64,000 bases of DNA from Planctomycetota bacterium (GCA_023150555.1 JAKLKQ010000035.1:1-64000), one strand, 5' to 3'; counted from the stretch's first letter, positions 51,136-61,337 are shown. Program-made: numbers and translations. The notes: generated by a model not told the origin, from the letters alone.

Positions 51136-51585
51136 ATGGACCGGAACTTCCGCTACATCTGCGAGATTTGCGGCACGCCGCTGGACGAGCGCCATTGCAA
51201 GGCGCGCTGCCCCAACTGCGGGCGCATGATGGACTGCAGCGACCTCCCCGCCCTGCCCGCGACGGCACCCGGCGAGCAACTCGACTACGAAGGCAAACCC
51301 ATAGTAAAGGAGGTGCCGGCGCCTGTACCCGCCGCGGCCCTCGCCAACGGCCAGGACCTGACGAAGCTGGCCATCCATCCCGCCGTGCTGGCGCTGGTGC
51401 CTGCGGAACTCTGCCGCACCCGCTGCGTGCTCCCCATCGACTTCCGCGACCACACGCTGCTCCTGGCCGTCCCGGACCTGGATACGCTGCTGGACGTGGG
51501 CGTGCGCCTGGGCGAGTTCCGCATCGAGCCCGTGGCCTTCCCGCGCGAACGCATCGCGGCCGCCATCGAACACTGGTACGGATAG
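51136..51585 (+). CDS. zinc-ribbon protein with MshEN (T2SSE_N)-like domain
   Basis: The 149-residue protein has an N-terminal zinc ribbon (CEICGTPLDERHCKARCPNC), a Pro/Ala linker and a C-terminal domain at about 82-149 (HPAVLALVPAELCRTRCVLP, ending AAIEHWYG). That domain follows the T2SSE_N/MshEN pattern found at the start of GspE/PilB ATPases, where it can bind cyclic di-GMP. No ATPase follows. GGGGGA six bases upstream supports the ATG at 51136. Possible links are the pilC-like gene at 2463 and the diguanylate cyclase at 41088, but neither is adjacent. Confidence 0.7.
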   Translation: MDRNFRYICEICGTPLDERHCKARCPNCGRMMDCSDLPALPATAPGEQLDYEGKPIVKEVPAPVPAAALANGQDLTKLAIHPAVLALVPAELCRTRCVLPIDFRDHTLLLAVPDLDTLLDVGVRLGEFRIEPVAFPRERIAAAIEHWYG

Positions 51586-51636
51586 CCGAACGACGAAGTA
51601 CGAATGACGAATGACGAGTGACGAATTGAGAATAAC

Positions 51637-52533
51637 TCAGCGTTTCTCCGCCACCGCCGCGATTCGCTCCGCGTCCCACGCGCCGTTGCACAGCAGCACG
51701 CGGTAGTCGAGTTTCAACGTTGCGCCGGGCGCCAACGGATACTCCTTGTCGAACATGAACGAACAGCTCGCGCAGGCGAACGCCTCGGTGCGCACGAACC
51801 ACTTGTTCGGGTAGCGCGGATTCCTGGGATTGTCGACCAGCACCAGGGTCGAATGGTCGAGCGTCTCGTCGTGGCGGCCAACGAAGGCCAGCCACGGCGC
51901 GGGCTTGCCCATCACGTCCGGGCCCGAGAGCCCGCCCGCGGCGAGGATCTTGCCGCCGCGGAACTCGCGCGGGCCGCGCCAGAAGAGGCTCCCGTAGCCG
52001 GCGAGTTCGCGGCCTTTCGTCGTCGGCGAACCGAAGCGCAGTTCGCGGTTCGAGACGTTCTTCAACTCCGTCGCGAAGTCCAGCGCCCAGTAGCCGGCGT
52101 CCGGTTTCACCTCGGCGACGGAGACGGTGCGGCGTTCCTCGAGCCAGCGCTCCTCCTTGCATGTGATCCACGTCAGCGACTCTTCGAAGCCCAGCGCTTT
52201 GCCGTCGCAGTCCTGCCGCGCGAACTTCTCGTGGCGGATCAGGCCCTGGTTGTCGAGCGCCACGTAGCCCTGGCCGTGCACGTAGGTGTTGCCGCCCCAG
52301 AAGTTCTGGTCGCTCAGCACCGCCATCGTCATCGCCAAACCGCGGTGCCACGGATGGTCGTGCGGGCGGACGGCCGTCACCGCGCGGCCGGCCAGCGTGT
52401 TGAGCGGGTGAAAGTACGGTTTGGGGACCTCGCTGCGCTCGATCGCGTCGGCATACGCATAGCGGAAGAGCAATTTTCCTTCGTAGCGGGCTTCCAGCGC
52501 GCGGGTTTTGTCGTCGCTCAGCGTGAGGCTCAT
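51637..52533 (-). CDS. DUF6807 (PmoA-like) family protein
   Basis: The 298-residue protein matches the family annotated DUF6807/PmoA: KPYFHPLNTLAGRAVTAVRP, DHPWHRGLAMTMAVLSDQNF and a C-terminal LDYRVLLCNGAWDAERI. Despite the family name it is not a methane monooxygenase subunit; in planctomycetes these proteins accompany oxidoreductases for sugar breakdown and probably have a galactose-mutarotase-like beta fold. Its ATG overlaps the stop of the upstream enolase-superfamily gene (ATGA), so the two are coupled. The real substrate is unknown. Confidence 0.9.
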   Translation of the reverse strand: MSLTLSDDKTRALEARYEGKLLFRYAYADAIERSEVPKPYFHPLNTLAGRAVTAVRPHDHPWHRGLAMTMAVLSDQNFWGGNTYVHGQGYVALDNQGLIRHEKFARQDCDGKALGFEESLTWITCKEERWLEERRTVSVAEVKPDAGYWALDFATELKNVSNRELRFGSPTTKGRELAGYGSLFWRGPREFRGGKILAAGGLSGPDVMGKPAPWLAFVGRHDETLDHSTLVLVDNPRNPRYPNKWFVRTEAFACASCSFMFDKEYPLAPGATLKLDYRVLLCNGAWDAERIAAVAEKR

Positions 52534-53702
52534 GGCAATAGTTCCTTTACGAGAAAGGTCTTCAGTGCGCCTTCGTCGGGCGTGAGGCCCACGCCGGGCG
52601 ACGCGTCAAGGTGCACGCTGCCTTTCGCTTCGTGCTTCGACTTCTCCGGAAAGAGCGCCGACTCGTCGATGAACTGGCTCCCGTTCAGCGCCGCGGGCCC
52701 GCCGAAGCCGAACGCGAGGGCCAACTGGCAGGCGGCCTGCTTGGTGACGAAGCCATCGGTGAGGCCGCTCACCAGCAGCGGCAGCCCGGCGGCTTCCGCG
52801 ATGGCGATCTGTTCGCGCGACGGAAAGAGCCCTCCACTGCGCGTGACCTTCACGACCAGGTAATCGACGAGGCCCTCGGCGGCGTAGCGAAAGAAGTCGC
52901 CGGGCGAGACGCACGCTTCGTCCACGGCCAGCGGGATCTTCGTCTTCTTGCGCAGCGCGCGCATCAATTCGAATCGGTCGGCGGGCAGCGGCTGCTCCAG
53001 CACGTGCACGCCGGCCTCGTGGAAGGCGTCCGCCGCGTAGGCGGCCTCGGCGGGCGTGAAGCCCTGGTTCGCGTCGGCCCAGATGAAAGCCCCGGCGGGC
53101 GCGGCCTCGCAGACGGCGCGCGCGACGGCGACGTCGGTCGCGCGGTCGACGGCGGCCTTGAAGTTGAAGTGTTTGATGCCCTGCGCGCGCGCGGTCTCGA
53201 GCTGGTCGCGGGCTTCCGCGGCGTCGTGCGCGGTGAGCGTGTAGCTGAGGTCCACGCGGTCCCGCGCGTCGCTGCCGCCGAGAAAGCTGCGCAACGTCTG
53301 CCCCGCGGCGCGCGCGGCGGCATCGTGCACGGCGACGTCCACCGCGGCCTTGGCGATCGGCTGGCCGGTGCTGGGCCCGCGCCCGACGGCGGCGTGCATG
53401 CGGCGGTGCAACTCGAAGCGGTCGCTCAGCGGCAGGCCGACGACCGCCGGCGCCAGGTGCTTCGCGATCGTCGAGACGACGGACTCCTGCGTCTCGTACG
53501 ACCACTGCGGCACGGGGCGCGCCTCGCCCCACCCCACGCCGCCGTGGCTGTCGGTGAGTTTCACGAAGACGTGCGGCGCGGTGCCGCCCTTCTTCCCCGC
53601 GCTGCCGGAGGCGAACGAGAAACTCGCCGTCATCGGCAGCCGGACGGGAAAGACTTCTATGCGCTCAATGCTGCGCTCGACGGTGCGGACGTTATTTGCC
53701 AC
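52530..53702 (-). CDS. mandelate racemase/muconate lactonizing enzyme family protein
   Basis: The 390-residue enolase-superfamily enzyme has the capping domain at about 1-125 and the barrel after it. The catalytic Lys is in HFNFKAAVDR, metal ligands are in FIWADANQGF, VLEQPLPA and AVDEACVS, and a Lys on the opposite face is in VVKVTRSGG. This two-lysine set places it nearer the muconate-lactonizing/dipeptide-epimerase subgroup than mandelate racemase. The GTG at 53702 overlaps the end of the oxidoreductase gene, with GGAG close upstream; the frame further upstream is shadow. It forms an operon with the genes on both sides. Confidence 0.9.
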   Translation of the reverse strand: MANNVRTVERSIERIEVFPVRLPMTASFSFASGSAGKKGGTAPHVFVKLTDSHGGVGWGEARPVPQWSYETQESVVSTIAKHLAPAVVGLPLSDRFELHRRMHAAVGRGPSTGQPIAKAAVDVAVHDAAARAAGQTLRSFLGGSDARDRVDLSYTLTAHDAAEARDQLETARAQGIKHFNFKAAVDRATDVAVARAVCEAAPAGAFIWADANQGFTPAEAAYAADAFHEAGVHVLEQPLPADRFELMRALRKKTKIPLAVDEACVSPGDFFRYAAEGLVDYLVVKVTRSGGLFPSREQIAIAEAAGLPLLVSGLTDGFVTKQAACQLALAFGFGGPAALNGSQFIDESALFPEKSKHEAKGSVHLDASPGVGLTPDEGALKTFLVKELLP

Positions 53703-54783
53703 GCGTCTCCAGGTCTCCGTACACCTTCGCGTAGAAGGGATCGCCGGGCTTGATGGTGCCGCGCGCGACGGACCGCTTCGTGGCGGCCGACTTGTACAGG
53801 CTGCTGAGGAACTCGATGGTGCTGCGCGCGTCCTCGCCGCTGGTGCGCGGCGTGCGCTTGGCGGCCATGTCCTCGAGCAGCTCGGCCAACTGCGCGCCGT
53901 GCGTGCTGCGCACGTCCTCGCCGATGTTGCGCCAGTCCGCAACGGCGGGGTCTTCGCCGTCCTTGCGTTCGATGCCGGTGAAGGTCCAGTCCTTGTTCTC
54001 GTAGCCGTAGAGTTCCTTCACTTCGGCTGTGCCCTTCTGGAAGTCGAAGCGGATCACGGTCTCCTGGCGCGGGGAACAGACGCTGTTGACGATGCTGCCC
54101 AGCGCGCCGTTGGCGAAGCGCACCATCGCCATGCTGACGTCCTCGACGGAGATGTTGTGGTCCAGCGTGCCGATGCGCGCGTCGACTTCCTCCCAGCGGC
54201 CCATCTGCCAGAGGAAGAAGTCCATGGCGTGGATGCCGTGGCCCATCGAGCAGCCGCCGAGTTCGCTCTTCCACTTGCCGCGCCATTCCTTGGCGTAGTA
54301 GTCGGCGCCGCGGTACCAGAGCGTGTGGCAGACGCCCAGCAGCAGCTTGCCCATGGCTTGCTCGCGGATGAGCTTCTGCAGGTGTTTGCCGCCCGAGCCG
54401 TAGCGCCACTGAAAGACGCTGGCGCATTTGTTGCCGGTCTCCTTCTCGGCGGCCTGGATCGCGTCGAGTTCCTCCAGCGACGCGCACAGCGGCTTCTCGC
54501 ACAGCACCCACGCGCCGGCCTTCAGCGCGGCGACGCTGAGCTTGCAGTGGATGTGCGGCGGCGTGCAGATGTGGACGATCTGCGGCCTCTCCTTGGCGAG
54601 CATCTCCTCGGCGTCCAGGTACGTCTTGGGGACGCCGTGGGTCTCCTGGAACTTCTTCAGGCTCTCGGGGACGACGTCGGCCGCGGCGACGAACTGCACC
54701 TTGTCGCCCTGGGCCTTGATGCCGCGGACGTGGCTGCCCGAGATGCCGCCGGTGCCGATGAGCGCGATGCGAACGGGAGGCAT
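53692..54783 (-). CDS. Gfo/Idh/MocA-family oxidoreductase
   Basis: The 363-residue NAD(P)-dependent enzyme has the Rossmann opening VRIALIGTGGISGSHVRGI, the conserved CTPPHIH and the active-site CEKPLCASLEEL. The C-terminal beta-sheet domain carries GGCSMGHGIHAMDFFLW with the catalytic Asp/His pair. It probably oxidises a sugar or inositol-type ring. AGGAG eight bases before the ATG at 54783 sets the start. It is the first gene of a three-gene leftward operon with the enolase-superfamily and DUF6807 genes. Confidence 0.93.
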   Translation of the reverse strand: MPPVRIALIGTGGISGSHVRGIKAQGDKVQFVAAADVVPESLKKFQETHGVPKTYLDAEEMLAKERPQIVHICTPPHIHCKLSVAALKAGAWVLCEKPLCASLEELDAIQAAEKETGNKCASVFQWRYGSGGKHLQKLIREQAMGKLLLGVCHTLWYRGADYYAKEWRGKWKSELGGCSMGHGIHAMDFFLWQMGRWEEVDARIGTLDHNISVEDVSMAMVRFANGALGSIVNSVCSPRQETVIRFDFQKGTAEVKELYGYENKDWTFTGIERKDGEDPAVADWRNIGEDVRSTHGAQLAELLEDMAAKRTPRTSGEDARSTIEFLSSLYKSAATKRSVARGTIKPGDPFYAKVYGDLETRGK

Positions 54784-54822
54784 GGATGCTTCTCCTAAAT
54801 GGGGTGTGGGGGATGCTCTCTT

Positions 54823-54853
54823 TATATACACCCCAGCCCGGGATAATACTCAA
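54823..54853 (-). promoter_or_regulatory. promoter candidate for the oxidoreductase operon
   Basis: Read leftward, TTGAGT (54853-54848), a 19-base spacer and TATATA (54828-54823) lie about 40 bases before the ATG. The spacer is long, so the match is moderate. Confidence 0.35.
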
Positions 54854-54890
54854 ACCGATGCGCGAATACTTGCACGACGCTGCAAAATGT

Positions 54891-54919
54891 TTGATTGTTC
54901 CTGCCGATGGAGATATCTT
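54891..54919 (+). promoter_or_regulatory. sigma-70-type promoter for prfB
   Basis: TTGATT at 54891-54896, a 17-base spacer and TATCTT at 54914-54919 precede prfB by about 40 bases. Confidence 0.5.
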
Positions 54920-54961
54920 GTGATCTGCTCTTGAAGCAGCCTCACCGGAGACGCGACGCAC

Positions 54962-56120
54962 ATGGCTTTCAACTACGCCGAGCTGACCAATCGGCTCGAG
55001 GAACTGTCCGAACGGCTCACCCAGCTCCGAGACTCTCTTTGACGTCGCGCATCGCCAGCAGCGCCTGAAGGAAATCGAAGACGCCATGGCCGGCGCCGAC
55101 TTCTGGTCCAACCAGGAGAAGGCCCAGGGCATGGTCTCCGAACTGAAGACCCTCAAGCAGCTCATCGGCCCCCTGCCCAGCTACGAGCAGCAGGCGAAGG
55201 ACCTCGCCGAGTTGCTCGCGATGGCCAAGGACGAGGCCGACGAGTCGAGCGCCGCGCAGGTCGAGCAGGAGTTCGAGAAACTGCTCGCCGACGTCGACAA
55301 GTACGAGCTGAGCGCGCAGCTTTCGGGCAAGAACGACGGCCGCGACGTCTACCTGTCCATCCACGCCGGCGCGGGCGGCACCGAGTCCTGCGATTGGGCG
55401 CAGATGCTGCTGCGCATGTACCTGCGCTGGGCCGAACGCCGCGAGGGCTTCAAGGCCGGCATCGTCGACCAGCTCGAGAACGACGCCGCGGGCATCCGCA
55501 GCGCGACCATCAAGATCGAAGGCCCTTTCGCCTACGGGCTCCTGAAAAGCGAGATCGGCGTGCACCGCCTGGTGCGCATCAGCCCCTTCGACGCCTCCGG
55601 CCGCCGCCACACCAGCTTCGCGAGCGTGGACGTGACGCCCGAATTCGACGCGTCGGACACGGCCGTGACCATCGACGAGAAGGACCTGGAGATCAAGACC
55701 TCCGCGGCGGGCGGCCCCGGCGGGCAGAACGTCAACAAGGTCGAGACGGCGGTGCAGATCAAGCACCTGCCCACCGGCATCATGGTGCGCTGCACCGTCG
55801 AGCGCAGCCAGCAGCGCAACCGCGTGCTGGCGATGCAGATCCTGACCGCGAAGCTGCAGCGGATGGCGGACATCGAGCGCGACAAGGAACTGGCGGCGCT
55901 GTACGGCGAGAAGGGCGACATCGCCTTCGGCAGCCAAATCCGCAGCTACGTCCTGCACCCCTACACGATGGTCAACGACCACCGCACCGAGTTGAAAGAG
56001 ACCAACGCGCAGAAGGTGCTCGACGGCGACCTGGACCAGTTCACCGACGCCTACCTGCGCTGGCGCCTGGCCGAAGAACAGAAGAAGAAAAAGGCCAAGC
56101 AGGCGGCCGTGAAGAAGTAG
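54962..56120 (+). CDS. prfB: peptide chain release factor 2 (programmed +1 frameshift)
   Basis: RF2 terminates translation at UGA and UAA. The first 26 codons from the ATG at 54962 ([20 protein letters not shown]) end at CTT TGA (55037-55042); slipping one base after CTT continues as GACGTC in the +1 frame to 56120, giving about 385 residues. This CTT-TGA-C is the classical autoregulatory frameshift site. The main frame has the SPF recognition motif ([11 protein letters not shown]) and GGQ ([12 protein letters not shown]). The stimulatory Shine-Dalgarno-like AGGGGG just before the site is not present; only CCGAGAC is seen. The C-terminus has a Lys-rich tail. Confidence 0.95.
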
Positions 56121-56314
56121 AGCCGCGCGGATGCCCCGAGACTTTGTTTTTACTTTTAGCATAACTGGGAGTACGCGAATCGGCCGCAAATCTGTTCAGG
56201 CCGGAATTCGATTTTGAAATGACTTGAATCAAAGCGTTCGCCGTCTAGCCTTTTCCTGATTCCTAGAGCAAGACAGGGTGAGTCGCCTTCACATTTCCCA
56301 TCGGAGGAACTGTC

Positions 56315-57199
56315 ATGTCGAAGCGCATGACCGAAGTAGGCGTTTGTGCCGTCCTGCTGTTTTGCAGTGCGAAGGGGGCCTCTGCCTCGATCGTGACCAC
56401 GCCGGAGGAAGCCGAAAAGCATTTCAAGACCAACACTTCCTTCAACCTTGGCCTGATGAAAGCCGACCTGAAAGATACGCTTACGATTTTCAAGGAGAAC
56501 ATGGCCAGCATCAAGGCCGATCTTGCGGACGGCACGCTGACGCCCTTCACCGCCGCTGCGCTGGTGGCCTCCGAAATCCAGAACGCCTATGAAGATGTGA
56601 GCCAGGCACTCTCCACCTATGCCGGGGCGGTCGATTCACAAGGCTCCAACTTTATCACACAGATCGGAGGCACCTTCTTCCCAGGCGCGCGCCATGGCGA
56701 AGGCAGCACTCTTGACAAGTTCATCGCGGGCGTCAAGAAGGAACTGGACAAGTTCGCGGCCACGATCAACAAGGAACTGATCAAGATCCGCAAGGCATTC
56801 ATCAAGAACGACGGGAGCTTCACGAATATTAAGTTTATCGCCACCGTACACCCATTCCCCCGCTCCTTCGACCCGACGCCCAGCGACGACTCCGGCAATT
56901 TGAACGCGACCTTCCTCAATATGTTCCTGGCGGGCATCGCAGTCATAGATCTTGTTGACAACCGCCAGGACGTCTTCGTGATCGGAATGTGCCGTGCCGC
57001 CTTTGCCGACGTGCAGTTCCGGCAGGGTAATCAGACGGGGTCGACCGAAGGCGCATTGGTTCAGGACTGCCTGGTAACCAACGGGATTTTTGTCGCCAGT
57101 ATCAGCGTAACTGACCTTGTTGTCGATAAGAAGAAGCCGCTCTTTGCCGATGGATTCGAAGCCAACACGACCACCAAGTTCTCGAACACCGTCCCCTGA
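56315..57199 (+). CDS. secreted protein of unknown function with C-terminal DGFE motif
   Basis: The 294-residue protein has a signal peptide (VGVCAVLLFCSAKGASA, cleavage near residue 24). The mature part is helical at first (LMKADLKDTLTIFKENMASI; ...KKELDKFAATINKELIKIRK) and beta-rich later. The last residues, PLFADGFEANTTTKFSNTVP, resemble a C-terminal motif (FxDGFExG....W...VP) that I recall from diverse exported bacterial proteins; its function is not known to me. GGAGGA seven bases before the ATG supports the start. It is flanked by a terminator downstream and is probably monocistronic. It is less GC-rich than its neighbours. Confidence 0.7.
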   Translation: MSKRMTEVGVCAVLLFCSAKGASASIVTTPEEAEKHFKTNTSFNLGLMKADLKDTLTIFKENMASIKADLADGTLTPFTAAALVASEIQNAYEDVSQALSTYAGAVDSQGSNFITQIGGTFFPGARHGEGSTLDKFIAGVKKELDKFAATINKELIKIRKAFIKNDGSFTNIKFIATVHPFPRSFDPTPSDDSGNLNATFLNMFLAGIAVIDLVDNRQDVFVIGMCRAAFADVQFRQGNQTGSTEGALVQDCLVTNGIFVASISVTDLVVDKKKPLFADGFEANTTTKFSNTVP

Positions 57200-57231
57200 C
57201 GCAGAAGCATTCGGACAGCCATCGCCGCACG

Positions 57232-57268
57232 AAGCGCCGGAGCCCGCAGCCCCGGCGCTTTTCTTTTT
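57232..57268 (+). terminator. intrinsic terminator after the DGFE-tail protein gene
   Basis: A nine-base-pair stem (AAGCGCCGG at 57232-57240, CCGGCGCTT at 57252-57260) is followed by TTTTCTTTTT. Confidence 0.85.
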
Positions 57269-57417
57269 CCGGCCGCGCTACGCACTTCGCGCATTCCCGG
57301 CCTTCGGCCGTACGCGAAACTTCGTTGCGGGGGCGCGAAACCCGACGTAGAAAGGTGCCCTTTGGGCCGCCGGCCCCGTTGCCCGGACCGTTTCCGCCAA
57401 TCGCATAGAGGTTTCCG

Positions 57418-58713
57418 ATGCTCAACGAACTCCAGCGCGTCGACCCCGAGCTCTTCCAGGCCGTGCGGGCGGAAGTCAACCGCCAGCACCTGCAACTCGA
57501 GATGATCGCTTCCGAGAACTACGTCTCGGTCGCGGTGCTCGAGGCCAGCGGCACGGTCCTGACCAACAAGTACGCCGAAGGCTACCCGGGCAAGCGCTAC
57601 TACGGCGGCTGCGAGTACGTGGACATCGCCGAGCAGCTCGCGATCGACCGCGCGCGAGAGATCTTCAAGGCCGAGCACGCCAACGTGCAGCCCCACAGCG
57701 GCACGCAGGCCAACATGGCCGTCTACCAGGCCCTCCTCAAGCCCGGCGACACGATCCTGGGCATGGACCTGGCCCACGGCGGGCACCTGAGCCACGGCGC
57801 CAAGTTCACCTTCTCCGGAAAGACCTACAATACCGCCACGTACGGCGTGCATCCCGAGACCGAGCGCCTCGATTTCGACGCCATCAGCAAGGTCGCCAAG
57901 GAGGCCAAACCCAACCTCATCGTCGTCGGCGCCAGCGCGTACTCGCGCACCATCGACTTCGCTAAGTTCCGCGAGATCGCCGATTCGGTCGGCGCGATGC
58001 TCCTGTCCGACATCGCCCACATCGCCGGGCTGGTTGCCGCCGGCCTGCACCCCGACCCCGTGCCGGTCTCCGATGCCGTTACCACCACCACCCACAAGAC
58101 CATGCGCGGCCCTCGCGGAGGCATCATCCTCTGCAAGGGCGTCCACGCGAAGAAGATCAACGGCGCGGTCTTTCCCGGCATCCAGGGCGGCCCGCTGATG
58201 CACATCGTCGCGGCCAAGGCCGTGGCCCTGAAGGAGGCCCTGCACCCGTCCTTCAAGGAGTACCAAAAGCAGATCGTCAACAACGCGCAGACCCTGGCGC
58301 GCGCGCTGACCAACCGCGGCTACCGCCTGGTCGCCGGCGGCACCGACAACCACCTGATCCTGATCGACATGCGCTCGCGGAACCTGACCGGCAAGCAGGC
58401 CAGCGGGATCCTGGACGAGATCGGCATCACGGTGAACAAGAACTTCATCCCCAACGACCCGCTGCCGGCCACCGAGACCAGCGGCGTGCGCATCGGCAGC
58501 CCCGCCCTGACCACCCGCGGCATGAAGGAACCGGAGATGGAGCGCATCGTCGACATCATGGACCGCGCGCTCTCCAATCCCTTCGACCGGCACCTGCTGC
58601 GCCGCCTGCGCGAGGAGACCACGGACCTCTGCGACGCCTTCCCCATCTACGCGGGGATTCAGCGCCGCCTCGCCGAGCAGGACCGCGGCGCCTACGACGT
58701 CGGCGAGCGCTAA
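57418..58713 (+). CDS. glyA: serine hydroxymethyltransferase
   Basis: GlyA converts serine and tetrahydrofolate to glycine and 5,10-methylene-tetrahydrofolate. The 431-residue PLP enzyme shows the family landmarks: [54 protein letters not shown], the Lys-containing [14 protein letters not shown] and [18 protein letters not shown] seven bases upstream supports the ATG. It stands alone between a terminator and the HEAT-like gene, whose promoter lies just after it. Confidence 0.97.
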   Translation: MLNELQRVDPELFQAVRAEVNRQHLQLEMIASENYVSVAVLEASGTVLTNKYAEGYPGKRYYGGCEYVDIAEQLAIDRAREIFKAEHANVQPHSGTQANMAVYQALLKPGDTILGMDLAHGGHLSHGAKFTFSGKTYNTATYGVHPETERLDFDAISKVAKEAKPNLIVVGASAYSRTIDFAKFREIADSVGAMLLSDIAHIAGLVAAGLHPDPVPVSDAVTTTTHKTMRGPRGGIILCKGVHAKKINGAVFPGIQGGPLMHIVAAKAVALKEALHPSFKEYQKQIVNNAQTLARALTNRGYRLVAGGTDNHLILIDMRSRNLTGKQASGILDEIGITVNKNFIPNDPLPATETSGVRIGSPALTTRGMKEPEMERIVDIMDRALSNPFDRHLLRRLREETTDLCDAFPIYAGIQRRLAEQDRGAYDVGER

Positions 58714-58786
58714 ACCGGGCCCCTTCGCCCTTTCTATTGAGCTGAATAGGCCCCCCCAAATGGGCGTCTCCTTCCCTGGGGGGCCA

Positions 58787-58795
58787 TGGTATAAT
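58787..58795 (+). promoter_or_regulatory. extended -10 promoter of the HEAT-like gene
   Basis: TGGTATAAT combines the TGn extension with a perfect TATAAT at 58790-58795. No -35 hexamer is evident, which is common for extended -10 promoters. Confidence 0.55.
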
Positions 58796-58834
58796 CCGCC
58801 GATTCGATTGACCCCGTTGCCGGAGGCTGTACCC

Positions 58835-59518
58835 ATGCGTCTGTACGTGCCCGCCCTGTTCGTTGCCGCCGCCTGCCTTGCGGTTGGCCCCTTCGCCCGC
58901 GCCGGCGATGGCCCCGAGAAGCCCCCCGCCCCCGTCGATCCCAACGACGAGGAAGCCGCGCTGAAGCGCTTCTTCGACAGCTACAGCCACGCGGCCAAGC
59001 CCATCCACCGAGCCGACGCCGTGCTGATGCTGAAGGGCCTGAAGAGCGACAAGGCGCTGGCCAAGCTAGGCGGCCTGATGGGCGACAGCCTGCCCGAGGT
59101 CCGCCGCAACGCCGTCGACGTGATGGCCCAGGCCGACGACCCCCGCGGCACGCTGGTGAACTACCTGATCGGCGCGCTGGCCGACCGCGACGCCGAGGTC
59201 GTCAGCCGTGCGGTCAAGGCCCTGGGTGGCGCGAAGGTCAAGGCCAAGGCCGTGCAGGCCCTCTACCAGCGCCTGCGCTTCGTCGCCGCCGACCCCGAGC
59301 AGGCCCAGCTGGCCGATAAGGTCTGCGAATCGCTGAACCAGCTGACCGGCGCGAACATCGCCAAGGGCAACGCCAGGGAGAACCTCAAGGCCTGGCAGGA
59401 GTGGCTCGAGAAGAACAAGGAGAACCTCGAGAAGGCCGACGCCGCGTACCTCGAGGGGCTCGACAAGGCCAAGGCCGACGCCGAGAAGAACGCCAAGGCT
59501 GCCGCGAAACCGAAGTAA
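58835..59518 (+). CDS. exported HEAT-repeat-like protein
   Basis: The 227-residue protein has a signal peptide (LYVPALFVAAACLAVGPFARA, cleaved near residue 24). The mature part contains HEAT-like helices (LAKLGGLMGDSLPEVRRNAV; LIGALADRDAEVVSRAVKAL) and ends in a charged Lys/Ala/Glu-rich helix (residues 185-227) that could form a coiled coil. It is probably periplasmic and binds another protein; no catalytic motif is present. GGAGG at 58822-58826 and the promoter position fix the ATG at 58835. Confidence 0.8.
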   Translation: MRLYVPALFVAAACLAVGPFARAGDGPEKPPAPVDPNDEEAALKRFFDSYSHAAKPIHRADAVLMLKGLKSDKALAKLGGLMGDSLPEVRRNAVDVMAQADDPRGTLVNYLIGALADRDAEVVSRAVKALGGAKVKAKAVQALYQRLRFVAADPEQAQLADKVCESLNQLTGANIAKGNARENLKAWQEWLEKNKENLEKADAAYLEGLDKAKADAEKNAKAAAKPK

Positions 59519-59554
59519 CCGCCCGCCGCGAAACCTCCCAAGAATTCAGCGCAC

Positions 59555-59587
59555 AAAAAAAGACGGTCCGGAGGGTAACCCGGACCG
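59555..59587 (-). terminator. intrinsic terminator of the small basic protein gene
   Basis: Read leftward, CGGTCCGG and CCGGACCG form an eight-base-pair stem with an 8-base loop, followed by TC and a run of seven T. Confidence 0.85.
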
Positions 59588-59622
59588 CGCTTCTTTCTGT
59601 CCCTGGTACTGCCAAACGGTGG

Positions 59623-59925
59623 TTACTTCTTGGGCGCGGCGCCCTTGGCAGCGGCGGCCGGAGCGGCACCAGCGGCCGGAGCGGCACCGGCGGCCGGAGC
59701 GGCGCCACCAGCGGCGGCGGCTTCGCCTTCGGCGCCCTCTTCCTTCTTGGCCTTCTTCTTGGTCTTCGTCTTGATGTTGCGGACCTTGGGCAGGCCGTTG
59801 ACCTCGTCGCCGTCCTCGGTCCACTTGCCTTCGGACTCCAGGCGCGCGATGCGCTCGACGCGCGTCAGCACGTTGCGGTGCTTGGTCAGGCCGCCGCCGG
59901 TGCGGAGGCTTCGATGGATCGACAT
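59623..59925 (-). CDS. small basic protein, TIGR04137-type (PVC lineage marker)
   Basis: The 100-residue protein starts MSIHRSLRTGGGLTKHRNVL followed by TRVERIARLESEGKW and NGLPKVRN, the signature of a small, very basic protein conserved in Chlamydiae, Verrucomicrobia and Planctomycetes and thought to be ribosome-associated. The first 60 residues are the conserved part. The C-terminal 40 residues are a Lys-rich stretch and then an Ala/Gly/Pro tail encoded by a tandem repeat. AAGGAG nine bases upstream selects the ATG at 59925. It has its own terminator and is monocistronic. Confidence 0.85.
   Translation of the reverse strand: MSIHRSLRTGGGLTKHRNVLTRVERIARLESEGKWTEDGDEVNGLPKVRNIKTKTKKKAKKEEGAEGEAAAAGGAAPAAGAAPAAGAAPAAAAKGAAPKK
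59654..59707. repeat. three tandem 18-base units in the small basic protein gene
   Basis: GCGGCCGGAGCGGCACCA occurs at 59654-59671, 59672-59689 and 59690-59707 with one or two changes, encoding the GAAPAA-type repeats of the tail. Such units readily expand or contract. Confidence 0.85.
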
Positions 59926-60051
59926 GGTATGGGCTCCTTGCAACAAAAGTCCGCGCCGGTGCGAACCCAGGCGCGGAACGAAGCAACAGTTTAGGGGCGG
60001 ACGACGATCCTGCAAGTCCAAATTGGGCCGGTGGTAAGCCCCCGCCAGACT

Positions 60052-60079
60052 TTGACTTGGAAAAATCAGCGCATACACT
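60052..60079 (+). promoter_or_regulatory. sigma-70-type promoter for the acyl-CoA dehydrogenase gene
   Basis: TTGACT at 60052-60057, a 16-base spacer and TACACT at 60074-60079 lie about 70 bases before the start codon. Confidence 0.5.
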
Positions 60080-60149
60080 TGTCCATTTAGGGAATCGCCG
60101 CACAATCGGGTTTAAGCCAAGCGCCCGGCCCGGAAAGGACCCGACAAAA

Positions 60150-61304
<1,155 letters not shown>

Positions 61305-61337
61305 TGTAAAATTTTGCATCCGGGGGCGCTTCCCCTC

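Noticed and set aside
57061..58944. Leftward open frame of about 627 codons over glyA
   Set aside because: glyA on the plus strand is unambiguous, and the antisense frame has no recognisable motif.
59654..59707. Tandem 18-base units considered as a CRISPR array
   Set aside because: The units are contiguous without spacers and encode a repetitive protein tail.
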